The notes under the pieces: model-generated
The model's input: the letters and a program-made list of their open reading frames with translations, nothing else
Databases searched by the model: none
Told to the model about the DNA's origin: nothing
DNA from: an uncultured Acetatifactor sp.
GTDB lineage: Bacteria > Bacillota > Clostridia > Lachnospirales > Lachnospiraceae
Length of the DNA: 64,000 bases
Assembly (NCBI GenBank): GCA_910586485.1
Contig: CAJUIA010000013.1
Span: 1-64,000, forward strand
Direction of reading: 5' to 3'
Program-made: the position numbers and the translations under genes
Part shown: piece by piece, positions 41,447 to 48,787 of the stretch
How the letters are laid out: each line of letters starts with the position of its first letter
Numbering within the stretch: position 1 is the first letter of the stretch

Positions 41447-42931
41447 TTATTTTGCAAAAATAACCTCCTCATTCATAATGCGAAGAGCCGCTTGCTCCAG
41501 CTTGTAGGCCTCATATCTCTTGGCGTTCGATTCTAATGCGAGAGAGTTGATTTGTTGCTGTACATCCTGATTACCCAACAGCGGGATAGGAATTTTCCGA
41601 ATATGATCGTCATCAATTTCATCGACTACAGAGCCATATGTATAGCGGGTAATCAATGTGCGGCCATAGTCAGATGCCAAGAAAATATAAAGGTATCCAG
41701 CAACATCTTTATTGGCAGGCACAACACGGATTATATGCTGATTTGCTGTCCAGCCATCCCAGTGTTTTCCAACAAGCGCTACCTTTCCAATCGTACCACT
41801 ACATGTTATGAGGGTCATATTTTCTTTCAACTCAAGTTGTTGTGCAATGCGGTTGCCATGATGGACATTGGAAAGATATTTCTTATTTGATGGGTCCAAT
41901 TCTCCCAACTGTTTTCCACCTATAAAAATTCTACCATATCCTTCTTCTACATAGACACGCTTAAATCTGCCTGGTAGAATGACTGATCTACTTATCCGGC
42001 TGTCGCCTACGGTTGTTACTTCGGCGGCGTTCTCTTTGAGGTGGGCAACAATCGCATCTACCGCCGGAATGTGGTAGGAAGCATCAAGCCGCAAATTCAC
42101 ATTGCTTAGTTTTACATCGAATGTGCTCACAGGGGTCGATACTTTTTGAAATTCATGTATAGCTGGCAAGTGAAGTTCTGCCGTCAGAAGGCTTGTAGCT
42201 TTATCAATCATCTCATTAGACTCGTCCCGCAAAGCATAGGAACGTGCAATCAGATTATGGATACGCTGCCGCAACCCCACAGGCGCATTGGGAACCGGGA
42301 TTTCTGCTAAGTGGTCCGGCTCAACATGAGTAATAACTGAACCATATCCATTTGTTTGCAAAATTAAACTGCCCACTTTTGATTTGAGATAGGTATAAAC
42401 ATATCCCAAGTCATATTCTTTTTTGAAGGTAACACGAATTACATCATCAGAAAAAACACACCCGGCCAAGGTTTTTGACACATATGAGATATTGCCTATT
42501 GTACCGCTGCGCGTCAGCAATAATGTGTTTTCCTTTAGGCGCAATTCATCCATATCGCAATCTGCCAACCGAGATATATGCTTTTCTGGAACAGGATAGA
42601 GATCAGTCATCTGTGAAGGAAGATAAAACCCCTCGCCATGTGGCTTATCACACCATATCCGCTTGAGTCGGCTTCGTTGCATCCAACCAGGATAATAGGC
42701 TGTTTCAATCAAACCACTGTCACCATAGAGGGTAACAGTTCCATATTTCCCCTTGTAAACGCTTTCCCGTGCTTGTTTTGCCTCCACATCAAATACACTG
42801 GCCTCCAACCGCTTTCCACGGGAAACCATATCAGAAAGGGAAACCGAGCACCACTTTACAGGGCTTTCCGAAATGTGGACTTCTGGTTCAGGTGTGGTAT
42901 TCATTTTGCGGGCCAAATTACCTGCTACCAT
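41447..42931 (-). CDS. Restriction-modification specificity subunit (HsdS-like)
   Basis: The 494-residue protein has two target-recognition domains with parallel motifs, the first with LLLTRSGTIGNISYV and LKSKVGSLILQTNGYGSVITHVEPDHLAEIPVPN, the second with LITCSGTIGKVALVG and YGSVVDEIDDDHIRKIPIPLL. Helical spacers follow each (VGLRQRIHNLIARSYAL and QDVQQQINSLALESNAKRYEAYKLEQAAL). This is the standard two-TRD plan that recognises a split DNA site. It overlaps the methyltransferase gene by 7 bases. The N-terminus (MVAGNLARKMNTTPEPEVHISESPVKWCSV) suggests a full-length gene. Confidence 0.88.
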   Translation of the reverse strand: MVAGNLARKMNTTPEPEVHISESPVKWCSVSLSDMVSRGKRLEASVFDVEAKQARESVYKGKYGTVTLYGDSGLIETAYYPGWMQRSRLKRIWCDKPHGEGFYLPSQMTDLYPVPEKHISRLADCDMDELRLKENTLLLTRSGTIGNISYVSKTLAGCVFSDDVIRVTFKKEYDLGYVYTYLKSKVGSLILQTNGYGSVITHVEPDHLAEIPVPNAPVGLRQRIHNLIARSYALRDESNEMIDKATSLLTAELHLPAIHEFQKVSTPVSTFDVKLSNVNLRLDASYHIPAVDAIVAHLKENAAEVTTVGDSRISRSVILPGRFKRVYVEEGYGRIFIGGKQLGELDPSNKKYLSNVHHGNRIAQQLELKENMTLITCSGTIGKVALVGKHWDGWTANQHIIRVVPANKDVAGYLYIFLASDYGRTLITRYTYGSVVDEIDDDHIRKIPIPLLGNQDVQQQINSLALESNAKRYEAYKLEQAALRIMNEEVIFAK

Positions 42932-44946
42932 GCGATACCCTCCCTTCGCTTCCAGCCATCAAAGATTGCCGGTACATCAGTAGTCTGATCATCTGGAACT
43001 TTGCTCTTGCGTTCATGGGATACGGTACGGCCACCCTCCCCAGTCTCACCGAGAACCATGATTGTATCTGTTTCCGGGGCAAGGATTTCGTTACCCTCTA
43101 CATCACGCTTAAATAGAGGATTGCCTCTTTTATCATGCCCTACTCTTTCGACCATTGCCATAAAGATATTATAGTCGGCCATTTGACCTGTAGCTGCTTC
43201 TCTGGCTTTTTGTTCCGCAGTTTTCTTTTGCAAAAACAGCACTGATGTCTGTGTGCCATTGCGGGGCTGAAAAGTATCTACATGAAGATCAATACTGGCA
43301 ATAATTCTATGATTTTGAATCAGCCATTCTCGAATGTATCCAAGCCCTGGCGAGCCCAGGATGGAGTCCGGCAAAACAATTCCCATGCGCCCGCCTGGAA
43401 CGAGAAGCTGTGTGCATCTCTCAATAAACAGAATTTCAGGCGGAACAGAAGACTGTAAGCGTTCTGTCATCCTCCAAGTGCCAGTTTTCTTGTCATTTTC
43501 CCAAATGTGAGCAAGTTCAAACTGTTCGAGGATGTTTTTATCTTTAATGGGGATTTTGCTACCGAATGGGGGATTTGTTACAATTACATCAAAAAACGCA
43601 ATACCTTCATAGTTGCGAATCTCTGACTTCTTAATATGTAGTGCCTCCGCGAGCCGTGTTTTGAACTCATCTGTCCATTCATGTGGCGGCAGAAGGGAAT
43701 TTGTTTGAAGAATATTTCCACTGCCATCATTGTTCATGACCATGTTCATCTTGGTTGCCTTGACTAAATCAGGATTAATATCAAAACCAAAGAAGCTGGT
43801 CGAAGCCATCTCAGAAATCCGATCTTGAAATACTTTTACGGTGTCGCTGTCCCAATCTTTTTTAGGGATTCCCATACTGGCAGAAAACTCTGCTTCAAGT
43901 TGGGCAATAACGTGTGTCATTGCCTGTACAAGAAAACCGCCAGTACCGCAGGAGCTGTCCAAAACCTTCTCGTCAATCTGCGGATTTATCATCTCCACGA
44001 CCATCTTCATAACATTTCGGGGCGTAAAAAACTCGCCCCTGTCGCCGCGGAGATTTGCTCCTACAATTTCTTCATAGGCTTTCCCCTTAATGTCAATATT
44101 TGTGCTGAGCAGGCTGTACCGCTGCAATTCGCTGACGATATATGCCAAGCTGCGTGGTGTTAGCTTGATTTCATCATTTGCATCAAAAATCTTCCCATGA
44201 CGTTTTTTTACACGCTGAAAAATTTGGGAGATGCGTTTCTGTACAGTCAATTGCCCATCAGGGTTTGAGCGTTCCTCAGACGTTGTAAAAAATTCCAGAG
44301 GTTTTGGTATATTTCGCTCGTCCTCAATCTTGCAAAAAATGACTTTTAGCAATTCGAAAAATGCAGGTTGTTTCTGCATACCATCATTCACATATATGTG
44401 ATTATGACAGGTTTTGAACACAAACAGCAGGTTATCATCAGAGGCATTACGCAGATTTTTCCGGCTGGGTCTGTTTACTTCATCCAAATTGCCATCCGCC
44501 GAAGGAATATCGTTGTAATCCATAAAGCAGATATTTCCAGATTCGTCTGTGTACTTCCGAAATACAAATTTCTGAATGCTGTTTGTCCACATCCCCCACT
44601 CACAGTTCGGACATACGGACATATAGGATTGCAATTGCGCTATGCCATCCTTAGCGTTCCTAGCATCAACGGTTTCCTTTTTGCACTCAATAATAATTTT
44701 AATTGTGCCTTGTGTTTTCTCAGGAGCATCTTTGTCCCAAATTACAATATCCGCTCTTGGTTTTCTTGAACCGACCTGAAGAGTATATTCAATCTTAATC
44801 TGTGATGTGAGATATTTGTGCTCGTTCACAAGCCGCTTCTCTATTGTCTGACGAACGTACTCTTCGGGAGTGTCGTTTCTAAACTTGCTATCAATATAGT
44901 CGCAGATTTTCCCATCTGGAATGACGATCACTTTTGTATCAGCCAT
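42925..44946 (-). CDS. Nuclease-methyltransferase fusion (HsdM-like, RM type)
   Basis: The start at 44946 (MADTKVIVIPDG) is 8 bases after GGAGG; an ATG at 44949 is equally possible. The 673-residue protein has an N-terminal HSDR_N-like domain with a PD-(D/E)XK pattern (Asp66 in RADIVIW, then Glu87-x-Lys89 in IIIECKK). A helical HsdM domain follows, then the N6-adenine methyltransferase core with motif I (VLDSSCGTGGFL) and motif IV (NPPFGSK). There is no separate HsdR gene. One polypeptide may therefore cut and methylate with the S subunit giving specificity, as in BcgI-like enzymes. The nuclease domain could also be regulatory only. Confidence 0.85.
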   Translation of the reverse strand: MADTKVIVIPDGKICDYIDSKFRNDTPEEYVRQTIEKRLVNEHKYLTSQIKIEYTLQVGSRKPRADIVIWDKDAPEKTQGTIKIIIECKKETVDARNAKDGIAQLQSYMSVCPNCEWGMWTNSIQKFVFRKYTDESGNICFMDYNDIPSADGNLDEVNRPSRKNLRNASDDNLLFVFKTCHNHIYVNDGMQKQPAFFELLKVIFCKIEDERNIPKPLEFFTTSEERSNPDGQLTVQKRISQIFQRVKKRHGKIFDANDEIKLTPRSLAYIVSELQRYSLLSTNIDIKGKAYEEIVGANLRGDRGEFFTPRNVMKMVVEMINPQIDEKVLDSSCGTGGFLVQAMTHVIAQLEAEFSASMGIPKKDWDSDTVKVFQDRISEMASTSFFGFDINPDLVKATKMNMVMNNDGSGNILQTNSLLPPHEWTDEFKTRLAEALHIKKSEIRNYEGIAFFDVIVTNPPFGSKIPIKDKNILEQFELAHIWENDKKTGTWRMTERLQSSVPPEILFIERCTQLLVPGGRMGIVLPDSILGSPGLGYIREWLIQNHRIIASIDLHVDTFQPRNGTQTSVLFLQKKTAEQKAREAATGQMADYNIFMAMVERVGHDKRGNPLFKRDVEGNEILAPETDTIMVLGETGEGGRTVSHERKSKVPDDQTTDVPAIFDGWKRREGIAW

Positions 44947-45196
44947 CATTGTTTCCTCCGTTCGTTTGGGACGGGTGGACATAGCGGATTATGTCTGTCA
45001 AATCACAGTGAAGCGCATGACAAATACGAGCTAAAACATCGAGGTCTGGTCTCTTAATATCGTTTTTGCAATATGCGTTCAGCTGTGTCCGTTGTAAATT
45101 TGCTTCTTCGGCCAATTTGTTTTTGCTGTAGTGCCTCTTCCGCAAATACTCAGCCAAAACAATATCAAAATGCCCATAATCAAGAGGTTCGCCCAT
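44939..45196 (-). CDS. XRE family regulator of the restriction operon
   Basis: The 85-residue protein has a compact HTH (EYLRKRHYSKNKLAEEANLQRTQLNAYCKNDIKRPDLDVLARICHALHCDLTDIIRYV). It is the first gene of the operon and overlaps the methyltransferase start by 8 bases. The position and size match the control (C) proteins of restriction systems, which delay nuclease expression after entry into a new host, but that role is inferred from position. No canonical C-box was identified. Confidence 0.8.
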   Translation of the reverse strand: MGEPLDYGHFDIVLAEYLRKRHYSKNKLAEEANLQRTQLNAYCKNDIKRPDLDVLARICHALHCDLTDIIRYVHPSQTNGGNNDG

Positions 45197-45283
45197 TTCA
45201 TAACCCCCTTTTTGTTAATTATAGCAGAAAAATTTGATATGTACAGCTGTAATTATATGCAGGGTCAGTTAATGAAAAATAGA

Positions 45284-45326
45284 AAAGTGCCAGCGCCGAC
45301 AACAAAAAGTACGGCGCTGACACTTT
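45284..45326. terminator. Bidirectional terminator
   Basis: Arms aaagtgccagcgccg (45284-45298) and cggcgctgacacttt (45312-45326) pair with a single mismatch around a 13-base loop. It lies just downstream of the DUF6061-like gene (minus strand) and upstream of the XRE/restriction operon, separating the two. Confidence 0.65.
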
Positions 45327-45330
45327 CCAA

Positions 45331-45576
45331 TTAGTCCAAAGACGAATAATCCGTCACATTCCTCAGATACTCCTCCGGGTCACCATTGAGGATCAGATCA
45401 GCATATCCAACCGGGTCATTGTAGACCAGATAATCCAATTCTGACCGCTGGTACATATTCTTGGCAACCTCATCCTCAACAGCGGTGCAGTCGATGGAGA
45501 TCATGCTGCCATCAGCAAACTTCAACTCTACGCAGGCCGTATCAATGTTGAACTCGCAAGAAATGAGTTTATTCAT
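45331..45576 (-). CDS. DUF6061-like small protein
   Basis: I set the start at 45576 (MNKLISCEFNIDTACVELKF), 8 bases after GGAGGT. The 81-residue product (FADGSMISIDCTAVEDEVAKN, RSELDYLVYNDPVGYADLILNGDPEEYLRNV) matches, as I remember it, the DUF6061 family found on Clostridial mobile elements. It has an N-terminal beta hairpin and C-terminal helices, and no catalytic motif is apparent. A terminator-like hairpin lies in its leader. It is the last gene at the right end of the element. Confidence 0.65.
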   Translation of the reverse strand: MNKLISCEFNIDTACVELKFADGSMISIDCTAVEDEVAKNMYQRSELDYLVYNDPVGYADLILNGDPEEYLRNVTDYSSLD

Positions 45577-45595
45577 AGGCTTATACCTCCATATT

Positions 45596-45643
45596 GTAAA
45601 AAATAGCCCATCTGAATCCCTGTTAGGAATCAGACGGGCTGTT
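45596..45643 (-). promoter_or_regulatory. Terminator/attenuator in the leader of the DUF6061-like gene
   Basis: On the minus strand, arms aacagcccgtctgattcc (45643-45626) and ggattcagatgggctatt (45619-45602; 15 of 18 paired) are followed by a run of Ts (45602-45597) directly before the ribosome binding site of the downstream gene. No gene lies upstream on this strand within 600 bases, so the hairpin is either an attenuator or a barrier at the element end. Confidence 0.5.
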
Positions 45644-45669
45644 GTATGCACCCCGAAACCGTCAGCTAA

Positions 45670-45701
45670 CAGTGATAAGTGAATTTAGTTCCTTATCACT
45701 A
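45670..45701. other. Candidate right attachment site of the element
   Basis: This stretch has its own inverted repeat (agtgataag at 45671 and cttatcact at 45692) and its right arm is an inverted near-copy of the left-end sequence at 33661. It lies between the last element gene and the promoter of the next chromosomal gene. The exact core is not resolved. Confidence 0.35.
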
Positions 45702-45786
45702 TAAAGGCAACCTGTGACTGCGTTTTTTTCAAACGCCCCGGCCTGAAAAGGAAACCTCCGTGCAAACTGTAAACACCAAGTTACAG

Positions 45787-45815
45787 TTGACACTCATCAC
45801 GTTATATCTTATATT
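45787..45815 (+). promoter_or_regulatory. Promoter of the small secreted Cys-rich protein
   Basis: Consensus TTGACA (45787-45792) and TATATT (45810-45815) are 17 bases apart. The leader to the start at 45906 is about 85 bases. Confidence 0.7.
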
Positions 45816-45905
45816 ATTATTGTAGCTAGCATTTATCATTTATACAAGCGCCGTTTTAATAAATGATTCCGGAATCAAACATTTTACGCGTTACAAAAAA
45901 GAAGA

Positions 45906-46217
45906 ATGAAAATGAAGAAGAGTATTGTACTAATTTTATCTGCTGTTATGTTGTTTGCCGCAATTCCTTTGCGCTCCCAGGCTGCACCAACAGCATGTCC
46001 TCTTTGCGGCAATCCTGATCTTTACGAAACACTAACGGAATGGGAATCCTTAAATGGTTATAGCCATCCTTACACTACCAGAGACGGAAAACCTGCTGGA
46101 TGCACTGTGTACATTATGAAGGAATATTATTTCCGTTGCTGTTCTCAATGTACTTATGTCCAAAAGATTTATACAGGGGACAGTTACGAACGGCATTCAA
46201 AACCGCTTCATAACTGA
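45906..46217 (+). CDS. Small secreted Cys-rich protein
   Basis: The 103-residue protein begins with a clear signal peptide (KSIVLILSAVMLFAAIPLRSQA, cleavage after AQA-type SQA) and continues with a mature part with CPLCGNPDLYETL and YYFRCCSQCTYVQKIYTGD, a zinc-ribbon-like arrangement of two CxxC pairs. Exported zinc-ribbon proteins of this kind are of unknown function. It has its own strong promoter and a terminator, and lies just outside the right end of the mobile element. Confidence 0.7.
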   Translation: MKMKKSIVLILSAVMLFAAIPLRSQAAPTACPLCGNPDLYETLTEWESLNGYSHPYTTRDGKPAGCTVYIMKEYYFRCCSQCTYVQKIYTGDSYERHSKPLHN

Positions 46218-46267
46218 TCTTCCGGTAGGCAATAAGCCTACTTCCGGTCATACCAGTGAAATAGATT

Positions 46268-46306
46268 TATGGGGGATGTCGCATTGCTCCTAGGCATCCC
46301 CTATAA
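46268..46306 (+). terminator. Terminator after the small secreted protein
   Basis: Arms ttatgggggatg (46268-46279) and catcccctataa (46295-46306) with one mismatch are followed by gttattttattt. A second smaller hairpin (gtaggc/gcctac, 46225-46241) precedes it. Confidence 0.65.
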
Positions 46307-46341
46307 GTTATTTTATTTGTACAAAATGAGAGGATCGTATC

Positions 46342-48771
46342 ATGAGGCGGAAACTGTTTTTACTTTTTATTGCATTGACCACTGTGCTGACAGGCTGTAG
46401 AGAATCTGGGAACGGCAGCTTACAAAGCAGCAGCACCGAAGGCACTGAGAGCAACGTACCGAGCGCCGAAATTCCGCAGACGCCGCCCAGACCCGAATTG
46501 GACTGGCGGACAGACACCTGGAATTTTGGCAGCCTCTCGGTGACAAATCATGCCCTTTACCTTCAGGACTTTATGCAGGATGCGTCACCCTGCCCTGCCG
46601 GTTATGAAATCATCTCCAGCTCCTTTTCATATCAGGCTGATGCCTTCTACCGGCTGGATCTGCTGGAACAAAGATATATATCAGAAGAGGGGCCGGAAAT
46701 AAAAAGGGAATATTTTCTAAGCTGTTATGACGGCGGGGCAATGGAAATATGGCATAAAACGTTACCCGTTCCGAAGCTGGAGGAATACGATAAGGCAGAA
46801 GTATCCTATGCCAAAATGGATGTGGTCAGCGATAACGAACTGGTTCTGTTTTTCAGCATATATGACGGGGAAGGTATGGTTACTGCCTATCCTGCCGTAC
46901 ACATGGACCTGGACGGAAATCAGCTGTCCGTCACGGATCTGCTTCCGGCCATGAAGGAAAGCGGCCTTGAGATCCTGCCGCTGTTTAACTACAAAAGTGT
47001 CTGCGCCGACCGGCAGGGATGCTATTATCTCCTGCCGGATTCTGCCCTGACCGGGCTGGAGCCAGGCAGAATTCTGGTGCTGGACGCCCAGGGAACCCAG
47101 ACAGCCTTCCTGGGCTCCGCAGAAAATGATTCTTCTGTCAATGTCGCCATAGATTCCGACGGGAGCGCCGTGGTTATGAAAGACCCTGACGGAAATGCTC
47201 TGTTCCGTATTTATAATTACGGTCGGCAGGAAATGTGCCTGATCGGCTACCGTCCAGAAACCGGAGAAAAGCTATATGCACAGATACAGGCGGAGCCTAT
47301 GGCTCCCATGGCCCTGGGGGCCGACGGCTATCTGTACTACAGTACAGGTGCCGGAAATCTGTACCGCTGGGATCTCTACACGGGAGACAGAGAGTTCTGT
47401 GTCAATTATCAGAGTCTTGGACTGGAAAATTCCTTCGGCCTGCTGCTGGGTGAAGGCAAGGGCGGGCAGCTGTCCTTTTTAGACTGCGGCCTGGGCGTCA
47501 GCGCCAGACTGTATCAGCTGGGTACGGATCCGGGAATGGCCAAAAGTGCAATCCGCATAGTAAGCCTCACAAGGGATACCTGCCAATACATTTCCGAATG
47601 TGCCCTTGACTACTCCGCAGAACGCCCGGATTATATCATCAGCCTGGAAAAGCCGGGCCTGGAGGGCCTGCGGTACAACGCCGCGATGCAGGCGGTCAGT
47701 GATTATCGGACCAGAGCGCTGGCGGACCTGACAGCGGGCAAAGGTGCAGATATGTATTATGTAACGGCCAGCGATATGGAGATGCTGTATGAGAAGGGTG
47801 TACTGGCGGACCTGTCCGATGTCCTGCCGCAGGAATATTTAGATGCCCTCTTTCCCGGCTTTTTAGAATGCGGAGTCATCGACGGAAAGCAGATAGGACT
47901 TCCTCCCGAAGGCTATGTCACCATAGTGATGGCGGACAATTCCCTCTGGCCCGGTGAGAGCTGGAGCTGGGATGAAGCCATGGCAGTCAAAGAAGCAAAT
48001 CCTCAGCGGGAGCAGCTGATGGTTATGCTTGGCAACGGCTCGCCCGCCCGGCTCTATGGCGCAGGCAAAGAGGTCATGCTGCAGGAAATATATCTGCCTT
48101 ACCTGACGGAAACTCCCTTCCTGAACGTGGATGCCGGAACCTGTGATTTTAACAACCCCCGGTTTATCAGGCTGCTGGAAATGCTGAATGGCACCCCGTG
48201 CTTTTATTCGTCAATGGCGGATATACCACAGGAACCGTCTGCTGTAGCCTTTATGGCAGATGTCACAAATTTTCCTGCTTTTTCACGTATTATGAGCGCA
48301 TCCGGTGAAAATTATCATCCGGTTGGATACCCTGCGGAAAAGGACGGAGGAAGCTATTGGTCCTGCGATTATTATCTGGTAGTGAATAAGAATACTGCAT
48401 ACATGGAGCAGATCAAAGAATATCTGATCTCCCTGTATGATTATGAGCGACAGCGTGACAAAATTCATTATGCAGTCCGAAACGATCTGATGCCGGAGCT
48501 GTTAAAGGAAGACGTGTACTCATCCCCGCCCAGACTCGTGTACGGGTGGTCTGTCTGGACCCCTGTTGAATTAAAGCCAGACGGAACCGCCTGGGACCAG
48601 GAATATCTGGAGCTGCTGAACACGGCCAGACCCTATCGGCATGTGGACACCGCCATAAAAAGCATCATCCTGGAAGAGGCCGGGGCTTATTTTTCCGGAG
48701 ATCAGGACGCAGAAACCGTAGCTGCTCAGATCCAGAATCGGGTACAGCTATATCTGGATGAACGGAAATAA
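46342..48771 (+). CDS. Lipoprotein with solute-binding-like C-terminal domain
   Basis: An 809-residue lipoprotein with signal peptide and lipobox (LTTVLTGC), then a Ser/Thr-rich linker. Residues about 50-410 contain repeated beta segments of the propeller type (FSYQADAFYRLDLLEQ, GYLYYSTGAGNLYRWDLYTGD). The C-terminal half (about 415-809) resembles family 1 extracellular solute-binding proteins (LADLTAGKGADMYYVTASDMEMLYEKGVLADLSDVLPQ, WDEAMAVKEANPQREQLM, EPSAVAFMADVTNFPAFSRI). It is probably anchored outside the membrane. No transporter genes adjoin it. The fusion of a propeller-like domain with a solute-binding domain suggests sensing or glycan capture, which is inferred. Confidence 0.75.
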   Translation: MRRKLFLLFIALTTVLTGCRESGNGSLQSSSTEGTESNVPSAEIPQTPPRPELDWRTDTWNFGSLSVTNHALYLQDFMQDASPCPAGYEIISSSFSYQADAFYRLDLLEQRYISEEGPEIKREYFLSCYDGGAMEIWHKTLPVPKLEEYDKAEVSYAKMDVVSDNELVLFFSIYDGEGMVTAYPAVHMDLDGNQLSVTDLLPAMKESGLEILPLFNYKSVCADRQGCYYLLPDSALTGLEPGRILVLDAQGTQTAFLGSAENDSSVNVAIDSDGSAVVMKDPDGNALFRIYNYGRQEMCLIGYRPETGEKLYAQIQAEPMAPMALGADGYLYYSTGAGNLYRWDLYTGDREFCVNYQSLGLENSFGLLLGEGKGGQLSFLDCGLGVSARLYQLGTDPGMAKSAIRIVSLTRDTCQYISECALDYSAERPDYIISLEKPGLEGLRYNAAMQAVSDYRTRALADLTAGKGADMYYVTASDMEMLYEKGVLADLSDVLPQEYLDALFPGFLECGVIDGKQIGLPPEGYVTIVMADNSLWPGESWSWDEAMAVKEANPQREQLMVMLGNGSPARLYGAGKEVMLQEIYLPYLTETPFLNVDAGTCDFNNPRFIRLLEMLNGTPCFYSSMADIPQEPSAVAFMADVTNFPAFSRIMSASGENYHPVGYPAEKDGGSYWSCDYYLVVNKNTAYMEQIKEYLISLYDYERQRDKIHYAVRNDLMPELLKEDVYSSPPRLVYGWSVWTPVELKPDGTAWDQEYLELLNTARPYRHVDTAIKSIILEEAGAYFSGDQDAETVAAQIQNRVQLYLDERK

Positions 48772-48787
48772 GCGTTAAGAAGCTGGT

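Larger units (their letters stand above)
33661..45701. mobile_element. Mobilizable element with serine recombinase and restriction cargo
   Basis: The region between the HAD gene and the small secreted protein at 45906 holds a large serine recombinase at its left end, two accessory proteins, a P4-type primase, a MobV-like relaxase, five HTH regulators counting the small one, a SLOG protein and a methyltransferase/specificity pair. No type IV secretion or coupling protein genes are seen, so it is an integrative mobilizable element, not a full ICE. Candidate ends are tagtgacaagtaacta at 33661 and its inverted near-copy at 45686-45701 (13 of 15 central bases). The boundaries are inferred; the gene content is clear. 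Confidence 0.65.
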
